DNA from: an uncultured Ruminococcus sp.
Lineage (GTDB): Bacteria; Bacillota; Clostridia; Oscillospirales; CAG-272
Direction: 5' to 3'
Assembly (NCBI GenBank): GCA_902766115.1
Contig: CACXCL010000167.1
Span: 1 to 11,592 of the forward strand
DNA: 11,592 bases
The notes beneath the pieces are model-generated. The model saw only the letters and a program-made list of their open reading frames with translations, was not told where the DNA came from and made no database searches. Each line of letters starts with the position of its first letter. Positions within the stretch are counted from its first letter, which is position 1. The position numbers were made by a program, and so were the translations under genes. This document shows positions 1-5,676 of this stretch, piece by piece.

Positions 1-101
1 ACGCCGAACTCCTCTTCGATTGCCTTGACCAGGTCAGAGAGCTCAAGAATGGTAAGAGCCTTTATCTCATCCAGGATCGCTGTGATCTTTTCAGATGCCA
101 T
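1..101 (-). CDS. rplL: 50S ribosomal protein L7/L12, N-terminal part (cut by window edge)
   Basis: The minus strand from 101 down reads MASEKITAILDEIKALTILE and continues LSDLVKAIEEEFG, the N-terminal helical dimerisation domain of ribosomal protein L7/L12. This domain anchors L7/L12 dimers to the C-terminal helix of L10, forming the ribosomal stalk that recruits and stimulates translation GTPases. Only the first 33 codons are present; the hinge and the factor-binding C-terminal domain lie beyond base 1. The ATG at 99-101 is preceded by a good ribosome binding site (CGGAGG on the minus strand, about 111-116). The gene follows rplJ by 45 bases of A-rich mRNA, the standard rplJ-rplL arrangement, and both should share the rplJ promoter and leader. 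The 5' end is complete and the 3' end is missing only because the window stops. Confidence 0.95.
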   Translation of the reverse strand, partial: MASEKITAILDEIKALTILELSDLVKAIEEEFG

Positions 102-146
102 TTTATTTTCCTCCGTTAAATAATTGATTTGTTTTTTTGTTTTTGA

Positions 147-743
147 TTACTCTGCGGCGGGCGCTTCCTCTGCGGGAGCGGCCTCAGCCTCTGTCGCTTC
201 TGCGGCGGGTTTCTCTTCTGCGGGTGCCTCTTCCGCGGGAGCGGCTTCCTCGCCGCTCTTGTCTATGATCGCCTGCAATCCGCAAGCAAGACCGTAGAGA
301 GGCGACTGCATGCTGCCCATGAGTCTGGCGATAAGAACTTCCTTCGGCGGGATGTCGGCAAGATCTCCGACCACGGCCGCGTCGACGACCGCTCCGTCAA
401 TGAATCCTGCTCTGATCTCGAAAGTCTCGATCTTATCGGCATACTTTTTAAGTATCTTGGCGGGAGCGATGGGGTCCTCATAGCTGATAGCGACGGCGTT
501 CATGCCTTCAAGGTGCTGTCTCATATCGCCGAAACCGACTTTATCGCATGCAAGACCGATAAGTCTGTTCTTGATGACGGAATATTCGACGCCTGCGGCA
601 CGGAGCTCGGCGCGGAGCTTTGTGTCTTCATCGACCGTGATTCCCTGATACTTTACAAGCACTCCGGAAGCGGCGCGGCCGAGTTTGTCGGCGAGCTCTT
701 CCACGAACGCTTTCTTCTGCTCAAGAATCTTTGCGCTTGGCAT
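147..743 (-). CDS. rplJ: 50S ribosomal protein L10
   Basis: This 198-residue protein is ribosomal protein L10, the base of the L7/L12 stalk, which binds 23S rRNA next to L11. Residues 1 to about 160 match the family: an opening SAKILEQKKAFVEELADKL, the RNA-binding motif region with VEYSVIKNRL (about 53-61), a PPKEVLIARLMGSMQSPLYG segment (about 132-151), and a C-terminal helix to which L7/L12 dimers attach. The usual length is about 165-175 residues. The extra length is a low-complexity acidic tail from about residue 164, made of repeated A, E and P with few other residues. The ATG at 741-743 is chosen because an AAGGAGG site lies at 754-760 with a 10-base gap. Expression should be controlled by the L10 leader and attenuator just upstream, through feedback by the L10-L12 complex. 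Unusually, rplK and rplA do not lie directly upstream. Confidence 0.97.
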   Translation of the reverse strand: MPSAKILEQKKAFVEELADKLGRAASGVLVKYQGITVDEDTKLRAELRAAGVEYSVIKNRLIGLACDKVGFGDMRQHLEGMNAVAISYEDPIAPAKILKKYADKIETFEIRAGFIDGAVVDAAVVGDLADIPPKEVLIARLMGSMQSPLYGLACGLQAIIDKSGEEAAPAEEAPAEEKPAAEATEAEAAPAEEAPAAE

Positions 744-775
744 TTCGCATTTTCCTCCTTCGTTTGATTTTCAGG

Positions 776-813
776 AAACGAAAAAGCCTTTTTCCCGAAA
801 CGAGGAAAAAGGC
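776..813 (-). terminator. Attenuator terminator in the rplJL leader
   Basis: On the minus strand GCCTTTTTCC (813-804) and GGAAAAAGGC (795-786) form a perfect 10-base-pair stem around an 8-base loop, and the RNA continues directly into five U residues and a further U-rich run (785-776). This is a classic intrinsic terminator placed between the L10 leader fold and the rplJ ribosome binding site, so it acts as an attenuator rather than a gene-end terminator. Confidence 0.9.
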
Positions 814-896
814 ACAGATAACGTATTCTCGTGCGTCTCTCCTCGGCAGGAAAGCGTAAAGCTTTTACCGTAACCTGCTGTCTTTGGTTCAACAAC
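776..896 (-). ncRNA. Ribosomal protein L10 leader (autoregulatory attenuator of rplJL)
   Basis: Reading the minus strand from the predicted transcript start near 896, the leader contains CCAAAGACAGCAGG (about 887-874) and, after an internal AAAGCTTTACGCTTT hairpin region, CCTGCCGAGG (850-841). These are the two conserved halves of the L10 leader; GCAGG (878-874) pairs with CCTGC (850-846) and the neighbouring unpaired A/G-rich bases form the protein-binding internal loop. In Bacillus subtilis this RNA binds the L10(L12)4 complex and causes premature termination when the proteins are in excess. Downstream come a small bulged hairpin (834-812) and the attenuator terminator. CGAGGAGAGA (845-836) can also pair over 10 base pairs with TTTTTCCTCG (810-801), giving an alternative antiterminator. 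The fold is inferred by eye; the motif identity is strong. Confidence 0.92.
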
Positions 897-902
897 ACCG
901 AG

Positions 903-931
903 ATTATACACTAATTTTCGCCTGATGTCAA
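903..931 (-). promoter_or_regulatory. Sigma-A/sigma-70 type promoter of rplJL
   Basis: The minus strand carries a perfect -35 box TTGACA (931-926), a 17-base spacer and a perfect -10 box TATAAT (908-903). The expected start is the G at about 896, seven bases downstream, which places the L10 leader motif at the very 5' end of the transcript. Consensus matches at both boxes fit a highly expressed ribosomal protein operon. Confidence 0.92.
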
Positions 932-970
932 CACTTTTTCAAAATTTTTTTTCGTTTATCTCCGCGGCGG

Positions 971-999
971 TTGACAAACGGCCTTTTCTTATATAAAAT
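971..999 (+). promoter_or_regulatory. Candidate promoter on the plus strand
   Basis: TTGACA (971-976), a 17-base spacer and TAAAAT (994-999) make a near-consensus sigma-A type promoter pointing right. Transcription would start near 1006 and run antisense through the small minus-strand gene before reaching rarA at 1460. I see no better promoter in the 71-base gap directly ahead of rarA, so this could be a distant rarA promoter with a long 5' UTR, an antisense RNA promoter, or a chance match in AT-rich sequence. Confidence 0.5.
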
Positions 1000-1016
1000 A
1001 CTATATAAATATTCGA

Positions 1017-1388
1017 CTACTTTACCGACAAAGAGACGACTGAGCCGTCCGACCACACCGCATCGATCACGCGAGTCAGGCGGAACGCGGAACTCTGTCC
1101 CGACATACCGGACGACAGAAATCTCCCGCGGACGGTGTATTTTACCCTGAAAGCCGATACGCCCGTCTGTTCTGACTCAAAGACTCCTTCCACGCCGCGA
1201 ACACGAACGGCGCCCTGCCCGTCCCGGGACGCGGCAAAGGAGATGATCCCGCTTTGAAGTTTCGAGTAAAAGCCGTTCATTATGCGGACATGACGCGTTG
1301 CCCGTTTCGGATCTCCGTCCGAAACGGAAAACTCCGGGATCGAGACGGTACATTTCCCTTCCACGGTTCTCACGGCTCTTACAGTCAT
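1017..1388 (-). CDS. Unrecognised small protein, 123 residues
   Basis: I do not recognise this protein. From the ATG at 1386-1388 it begins MTVRAVRTVEGKCTVSIPEF and ends in SDGSVVSLSVK with a TAG stop. It has no signal peptide, membrane segment or obvious catalytic motif. Alternating hydrophobic and polar residues suggest a mostly beta-strand fold, with one helical stretch around NGFYSKLQSGIISFAAS (about residues 38-54). This layout recalls small clostridial hypothetical proteins with an (I/M)NxFY helix, but that is only an impression. The reading frame can be opened to a TTG at 1433, adding 15 residues, yet the ATG at 1388 is preferred because GGGGAGGGG lies just upstream of it. It faces rarA across 71 bases and is read away from it. 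A real but poorly conserved gene is likely; no function is proposed. Confidence 0.72.
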   Translation of the reverse strand: MTVRAVRTVEGKCTVSIPEFSVSDGDPKRATRHVRIMNGFYSKLQSGIISFAASRDGQGAVRVRGVEGVFESEQTGVSAFRVKYTVRGRFLSSGMSGQSSAFRLTRVIDAVWSDGSVVSLSVK

Positions 1389-1398
1389 CTTATCCCCT

Positions 1399-1425
1399 CC
1401 CCGCATCCTCATTTTATGCGCGGGG
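1399..1425. other. GC-rich inverted repeat between the small gene and rarA
   Basis: CCCCGC (1399-1404) and GCGGGG (1420-1425) form a 6-base-pair stem, and AT/AT inside can extend it across a GC bulge, with a short A/T-rich loop. It lies in the divergent intergenic region and touches the ribosome binding site of the minus-strand gene. Neither strand follows it with a clear U tract, so it is not called a terminator; an operator or mRNA hairpin is possible. Confidence 0.35.
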
Positions 1426-1459
1426 CGAAACAATTATCCTTTTTCTGTGAGGTGATCTT

Positions 1460-2701
1460 ATGTGCGCGAGGCTAAAGCCCGCGGCGGACATGCTCCGTCC
1501 CAAGTCATTTGACGAGATGGTCGGGCAGGAAAAACTTGTGGGTAAAAACGGCGTCCTCAGGAAGCTGGTTAAAAACGGCGTCCTGCCGTCCGTGGTATTT
1601 TTCGGTCCCCCGGGCACGGGAAAAACCACAGCCGCTTCGATCCTCGCCGCCGAGTCCGGAAAGGAGATCTTTTTCCTCAACGCCACCACGGCGACTCTCG
1701 CAGACGTGAAGCAGGTGGTCTCGACTACCGGGTCCATCATGGGCGAGGGGGGCGTTCTGCTCTACCTCGACGAGATACAGTACTTCAACAAAAAGCAACA
1801 GCAGTCGCTTCTGCAGTATATCGAGGACGGCTCGATCACGCTCATAGCGTCCACAACGGAAAACCCGTACTATTATATCTATGACGCGCTCCTGTCCAGG
1901 TGTTCGGTTTTCGAATTCAAGCACATCTCTCCGGAGGAGGCGCTCCCAAGGCTCAGGGAAGGCGCGAAAAAGCTGAGAGAGAACGTCAGTTTCACAGACG
2001 GCGCTCTTCGACTGATCGCCGACGCCGGCGCCGGGGACATGAGACGCTCGCTTAACACCCTCGAACTTGCGCTGAACGTGGTCGAAAAAAACGAGATCGA
2101 CGAGGAAGACGTGCGGGACCTGCTCCCCACCCTTTCGATGTCGAACTTCGACAGGGACGGCGACGTACACTACGATCTCCTGTCGGGACTACAGAAGTCG
2201 ATTCGCGGTTCCGATCCCGACGCCGCCGTGTTCTACCTCGCACGGCTCCTTGAAGGGGGCGATCTCATATCTCCCTGCCGACGGCTCCAGGTCATCGCCA
2301 GCGAGGATATCGGCGCGGCGTATCCCATGGCTGCCGTCATCACCCGAGCCTGCTGCGAGAGCGCAAAGGAGCTTGGTCTGCCGGAGGCGAGGATCCCTCT
2401 CGTGAACGCCGCCGTGATGCTTGCCACCGCGCCGAAATCAAACACAGCCAACTACGCATACGACGCGGCGGCGGCGGATATTTCATCCGGAAAAGGCAAA
2501 GAGATACCGTCTCACCTCAAAAGCCCCCTCTTTAAGGGATACAAGTATCCCCACGACTATCCGAACAGATACGTGGAACAGCAGTACCTGCCGGACGATC
2601 TCGTCGGGAGAAAGTATTACGAATACGGCGAAAATAAAACGGAACAGGCGGCGAAGGCGCACATGGCGAAGATCCGCGGCGTCGATCCGAAGGATCTGTG
2701 A
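1460..2701 (+). CDS. rarA: Replication-associated recombination protein A (RarA/MgsA), AAA+ ATPase
   Basis: This 413-residue protein is a RarA/MgsA (WRNIP1) family AAA+ ATPase, a cytosolic protein that works with SSB and the replisome at stalled or damaged forks and is related to clamp-loader subunits and RuvB. The N-terminal block RPKSFDEMVGQEKLVG (about 13-28) is typical. Walker A is GPPGTGKTT (49-57), Walker B is LYLDEIQYFNKKQQQ (about 101-115), sensor 1 is ASTTENPYY (130-138), and SRC (146-148) holds the likely arginine finger. The C-terminal half carries the family tetramerisation block, including HYDLLSGLQKSIRGSDPDAA (about 235-254), RRLQVIASEDIGAAYP (about 274-289) and SPLFKGYKYPHDYPN (about 354-368). 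Length is normal for the family. The ATG at 1460 follows GAGGTGATC (1449-1457), a long match to the 16S anti-Shine-Dalgarno sequence. It appears to be a single-gene unit upstream of the ATPase operon. Confidence 0.96.
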   Translation: MCARLKPAADMLRPKSFDEMVGQEKLVGKNGVLRKLVKNGVLPSVVFFGPPGTGKTTAASILAAESGKEIFFLNATTATLADVKQVVSTTGSIMGEGGVLLYLDEIQYFNKKQQQSLLQYIEDGSITLIASTTENPYYYIYDALLSRCSVFEFKHISPEEALPRLREGAKKLRENVSFTDGALRLIADAGAGDMRRSLNTLELALNVVEKNEIDEEDVRDLLPTLSMSNFDRDGDVHYDLLSGLQKSIRGSDPDAAVFYLARLLEGGDLISPCRRLQVIASEDIGAAYPMAAVITRACCESAKELGLPEARIPLVNAAVMLATAPKSNTANYAYDAAAADISSGKGKEIPSHLKSPLFKGYKYPHDYPNRYVEQQYLPDDLVGRKYYEYGENKTEQAAKAHMAKIRGVDPKDL

Positions 2702-2777
2702 CGCCGAAGGATCCCGGCGAATAAATGTTCACCGTACCCCATTATAAAAAATTTAACATAAAATTTCCCTGTTGTTG

Positions 2778-2806
2778 TTGCCTCAATGGAGAATTTGTGA
2801 TAGAAT
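2778..2806 (+). promoter_or_regulatory. Candidate promoter of the V-type ATPase operon
   Basis: In the 168-base gap after rarA, TTGCCT (2778-2783), a 17-base spacer and TAGAAT (2801-2806) resemble a sigma-A promoter, with an expected start near 2813. The region just upstream (about 2740-2770) is strongly AT-rich, which could act as an UP-like element. The match is moderate, but this is the only plausible candidate I see directly ahead of the ATPase genes. Confidence 0.5.
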
Positions 2807-2823
2807 ATCCGTATACGTTCGGG

Positions 2824-2852
2824 TCTCCGTCCAAGCTGAAAAAGGACGGGGA
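2824..2852 (+). promoter_or_regulatory. 5'-UTR hairpin ahead of the V-type ATPase operon
   Basis: TCTCCGTCC (2824-2832) pairs with GGACGGGGA (2844-2852) over nine base pairs including one G-U, closing an 11-base A-rich loop. It starts about 11 bases after the predicted transcript start and ends 10 bases before the GGAAAGG ribosome binding site. There is no U tract behind it, so it is not an intrinsic terminator. A role in mRNA stability or translation control is possible but inferred. Confidence 0.5.
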
Positions 2853-2881
2853 CGATATATCCGGAAAGGATGAATAGATCT

Positions 2882-3202
2882 ATGTCCGAAGAAGTCATGA
2901 AAGCGATACGCGAAGCGGAAGCCGAGGCCGAGAGGCGGGTCGCCGAAGCGCAGCGTCTTGCGGACGAAGCCGTTGAAAAAGCCGCGGCGGAGTGCGCTTT
3001 GAGAATAAAAAAAGCGGAACAGGACGCAGACAAAGCGATCCGCGCCGCTGAGAAAAAAGGCGAAGATCGCGCGTCGGAGATCAGACAAAAGCACGAAGAA
3101 GCGGCAAACGCGGAAGCAGAAGAGATGCTCTCCTCCGCGATAACGAAGAAAAACGAGGCGATCTCGGAAGTCGTTCGGGAGTTGATCGGCAAATGGCAGT
3201 GA
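2882..3202 (+). CDS. ntpF: V-type ATPase subunit G/H (peripheral stalk), NtpF-like
   Basis: This 106-residue protein is almost entirely charged helix: long runs of A, E, K and R with heptad-like spacing from about residue 5 to 90 form one continuous coiled coil, ending in VVRELIGKWQ. That composition, length and position as first gene of the operon match subunit G (also called H; NtpF in Enterococcus hirae), which pairs with subunit E to make the peripheral stalks that hold the A3B3 head against the membrane stator. The frame opens at 2870 (MNRSMSEE), but GGAAAGG (2863-2869) directly abuts that ATG. The ATG at 2882, 12 bases from the site, is therefore preferred, giving MSEEVMKAIREAEAEAERR. 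Its last ten bases overlap the start of subunit I, suggesting coupled translation. Assignment rests more on context and composition than on a sharp motif. Confidence 0.85.
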   Translation: MSEEVMKAIREAEAEAERRVAEAQRLADEAVEKAAAECALRIKKAEQDADKAIRAAEKKGEDRASEIRQKHEEAANAEAEEMLSSAITKKNEAISEVVRELIGKWQ

Positions 3203-5127
3203 CAAAAATGAAACGTTTCCGGGTCCTGACTCTGAGGGACGATTCGGATTCCCTCTTCAGGCTAATGCAGGATCTCGGATGCGTCGATATCGAAAAAGAA
3301 TACGCCGAGTCGCCGCCCGACGGGGCGGAAGCGCTCGACATGACTTCGGAGGACTCCGAAGTCAAAACCCGTATTGCGGAAACGGGATCGGCTCTTGACT
3401 TTCTCGCAGGATACGCGGCGAGCTCAAAAGGCCTCTTCTCCCCTCCGAGGGAGGTGGACAGGCACTCCGCCGACAACGGGCGATATCGCGACGAGGCCTA
3501 CGGATACGTTAAACGCGCCGTGGAAATAAAGAACGAAAAAACGAGACTCACCTCGGAAACTCAGTCGCTGAGGAACGAGCTTGCCGCTTTGAAGCCGTGG
3601 GTAAATCTCGACGTTCCTCTTCCGGAGTCGTCGACCGTGACGACGAGAAGCGTCGCCGGACTGATGGCCGCGAAGACCGATCCCGAAACGGTCCTGCAAA
3701 GCTCCGGAACTTTTGCCGCAGTCGCGGAAACTCTCAGCGTCGGCAAGACGCACAGATACGTCCTTCTCACAGCACATCGGGACGACTATGACGAGGCGCT
3801 CTCCGCGCTGACGAGGGCGGGTTTCGCTCCCACTCCCGCAAAAGCGGATGAGAAAAGCGGCTTTGCCAAAGGGCGGACCGCGATACTGTTGCAAAAGCTT
3901 CGCGCAGACGAGGAAAAGCTTCGGGAGATCGACCGGGAAGCGAAGGCCCTGAGCGAGCAGGCAGACAAGATCGAAGTCTACCATGATCTGCTCACCACTG
4001 ATGAAGCCCGGATAAACGCCACGTCGAAAATGGCCGTCACGTCGAAGGTCGGGATGATCACCGGATGGGTCCCGGAGGCGGCGGTGCCGTCGCTTTCGGA
4101 AAAGCTTGACGGATATGGCGACGCGTACGAGTTCACCGACCCCACGGAGGAAGACGACGTACCCGTTCTACTGAAAAACAACAAATTTGCAAAGAATTTC
4201 GAACCGGTCGTCGAGCTATACTCCCTTCCCAAATACGGCACCTTCGATCCCACGTTCATCATGAGTTTCTTTTACATCGTGATATTCGGGATGATGCTCG
4301 CCGACGTCGGGTACGGACTGCTGATTTCCATCGGCTGTTTCCTCGGGATCGGTTTGATGAAGCCGAAAAAGTCAATGAAAAACATGTTGACAATGTTCGG
4401 TCTGTGCGGCATCTCGTGTATCGTGATGGGCGTCCTTTTCGGAGGATATTTCGGGGACGTTCCCGCGGTTCTCGCCGAGAAATGGTTCCGGGTCAAGCCT
4501 CCGAGGCTTGCGTTGTGGTTCGATCCGCTGACGAATTTCACGACTTTTCTTATCCTATCCCTCGCCATAGGCGCGCTTCACCTCGTTTGCGGACTCTGCA
4601 TCAAGTTCTACGTCCTGTGGAAGAGAGGAAAGAAGTTCGACGCCGTATTCGACGTCGGAAGCTGGATCATCCTCTTTCTCGGCGCGGCGGTGTTCCTGCT
4701 GAGCAGAACGGCGGGACTTGTCATGGTTATAGCGGGGCTCGTGATGCTGGTCGCCACCCAGGGCAGACACAACAAGAACATTTTCATGAAGATAGTCGGG
4801 GGCGTGGGAAGCCTCTACAGCATAATCGGGTATCTCTCCGACCTGCTCTCCTACTCGAGGATACTTGCGCTGGGGCTGGCGTCCATGGTCATCGCCAGCG
4901 TGTTCAACATTCTCGGCACGCTCCCCGGTCCGTCAGTCATCGGCGTTATCTTCTTCATCGTGATTTTCCTGATAGGACACCTGCTGAATATGGCGATCAA
5001 CATGCTCGGCACGTTCGTCCACACGTCGAGACTGCAGTATATCGAATTCTTCGGAAAATTCTACGAGGACGGCGGAAGGCCGTTCGAACCTCTCACAGCT
5101 GAATCAAAATACGTAAATTTCAAATAA
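3193..5127 (+). CDS. ntpI: V-type ATPase subunit I (membrane stator, a-subunit homologue)
   Basis: This 644-residue protein is subunit I, the membrane stator that forms the two ion half-channels beside the K ring. Residues 1-340 are the cytosolic arm: an alpha/beta part beginning MAVTKMKRFRVLTLRDDSDS and two coiled-coil stretches (about 100-135 and 225-265) that dock to the E/G stalks. Residues from about 350 onward hold the membrane segments, starting with FIMSFFYIVIFGMMLADVGYG (about 355-375) and including hydrophobic spans near 400-420, 450-475, 490-520, 540-575 and 580-605. The essential arginine is R556 in LLSYSRILALGLAS (551-564). A second conserved patch, FVHTSRLQYIEFFGKF (608-623) with R613, precedes the C-terminus. 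Length is close to the E. hirae NtpI (about 660). The start overlaps the end of the G subunit gene by ten bases; GGGAG just upstream can serve as ribosome binding site. Confidence 0.96.
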   Translation: MAVTKMKRFRVLTLRDDSDSLFRLMQDLGCVDIEKEYAESPPDGAEALDMTSEDSEVKTRIAETGSALDFLAGYAASSKGLFSPPREVDRHSADNGRYRDEAYGYVKRAVEIKNEKTRLTSETQSLRNELAALKPWVNLDVPLPESSTVTTRSVAGLMAAKTDPETVLQSSGTFAAVAETLSVGKTHRYVLLTAHRDDYDEALSALTRAGFAPTPAKADEKSGFAKGRTAILLQKLRADEEKLREIDREAKALSEQADKIEVYHDLLTTDEARINATSKMAVTSKVGMITGWVPEAAVPSLSEKLDGYGDAYEFTDPTEEDDVPVLLKNNKFAKNFEPVVELYSLPKYGTFDPTFIMSFFYIVIFGMMLADVGYGLLISIGCFLGIGLMKPKKSMKNMLTMFGLCGISCIVMGVLFGGYFGDVPAVLAEKWFRVKPPRLALWFDPLTNFTTFLILSLAIGALHLVCGLCIKFYVLWKRGKKFDAVFDVGSWIILFLGAAVFLLSRTAGLVMVIAGLVMLVATQGRHNKNIFMKIVGGVGSLYSIIGYLSDLLSYSRILALGLASMVIASVFNILGTLPGPSVIGVIFFIVIFLIGHLLNMAINMLGTFVHTSRLQYIEFFGKFYEDGGRPFEPLTAESKYVNFK

Positions 5128-5142
5128 CGGAGGAAACACAAA

Positions 5143-5646
5143 ATGAAAACATTCGGAGATCTTTTGAACATGATTTTTTCGGGGCAGAATCTTGCCCTTC
5201 TCGGCGCGGCTCTCGCGGCGGCTCTGGCAGGCATCGGGAGCGCGAAAGGCGTCGGCATAGTCGGCGAGGCGTCGTCCGCAATGCTTCAGGAAGACCCCAC
5301 CAAGTTCGGTAAGGCGCTTCTGCTTCAGGCGCTTCCCGGAACGCAGGGTATCTACGGGCTCGTCACCGCTTTTCTTATCATCAACAAGATCGGCCTTTTG
5401 GGCGGCGCTCCCGTACAGCTCAGCACAGCTCAGGGCGCGTTCTTCCTCATGGCGTCTCTTCCCATCGCAATAGTCGGTCTGGTATCCGGCATCGCACAGG
5501 GACGGGTCGCGGCAACAGGCATAAGCCTCGTTTCAAAAAGACCCGCAGAGTCCATCAAAGCCGTCACTTCGGCGGCTCTGGTCGAAACGTATGCGATCTT
5601 CGCGCTGCTCATTTCCCTGCTTCCCATCCTGATGTTCAAAGTGTAA
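5143..5646 (+). CDS. ntpK: V-type ATPase subunit K (16-kDa, four-helix ring subunit), probably Na+-binding
   Basis: This 167-residue membrane protein is subunit K, whose copies form the rotating ion-carrying ring. Two fused hairpins give four membrane helices, roughly 16-39, 58-82, 97-122 and 138-164. Repeated glycine-rich motifs show the duplication: GIGSAKGVGIVGEASSAM (about 30-47) in the first half and SGIAQGRVAATGISLV (about 115-130) in the second. The carboxylate of the first hairpin is replaced by Gln in LPGTQGIYG (64-72), and the ion-binding Glu is E148 in LVETYAIF. L64, T67, Q68, Q119 and E148 correspond to the five Na+ ligands of E. hirae NtpK (L61, T64, Q65, Q110, E139), so Na+ transport is predicted. 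The gene has the cleanest ribosome binding site in the operon (CGGAGGA, about 5128-5134, 8 to 9 bases from the ATG), fitting a subunit needed in many copies. Confidence 0.97.
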   Translation: MKTFGDLLNMIFSGQNLALLGAALAAALAGIGSAKGVGIVGEASSAMLQEDPTKFGKALLLQALPGTQGIYGLVTAFLIINKIGLLGGAPVQLSTAQGAFFLMASLPIAIVGLVSGIAQGRVAATGISLVSKRPAESIKAVTSAALVETYAIFALLISLLPILMFKV

Positions 5647-5676
5647 GTTGCTTATCAATAATCAAAGGTATTTCAA

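Noticed and set aside
955..980. CGTTTATC/GACAAACG inverted repeat near 955-980 as a terminator for the small gene.
   Set aside because: On the minus strand the stem is followed by an A tract, not a U tract; on the plus strand there is a mismatch and no gene ends here. Treated as chance.
1505..2170. A 221-codon minus-strand open frame opposite rarA.
   Set aside because: It is an antisense shadow of the AAA+ domain; rarA itself has all family motifs in the plus frame.
2702..2719. Possible terminator hairpin after rarA (CGCCG/CGGCG).
   Set aside because: The stem is only five base pairs and the RNA continues into AAUAAAUG with no U tract, so intrinsic termination is not supported.
2870..2881. 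Upstream ATG for the G subunit (MNRS added).
   Set aside because: The ribosome binding site GGAAAGG ends at the base before this ATG, leaving no spacing. The ATG at 2882 has a workable distance.
2617..3192. A minus-strand open frame rich in Ser, Ala and Phe opposite the G subunit.
   Set aside because: This is the reverse reading of the A/E/K-rich coiled coil, which gives long stop-free Ser/Ala/Phe frames by composition alone.
4404..5102. A 232-codon plus-strand open frame inside subunit I.
   Set aside because: Its translation is dominated by R and H and it lies within the clear membrane domain of ntpI in another frame.
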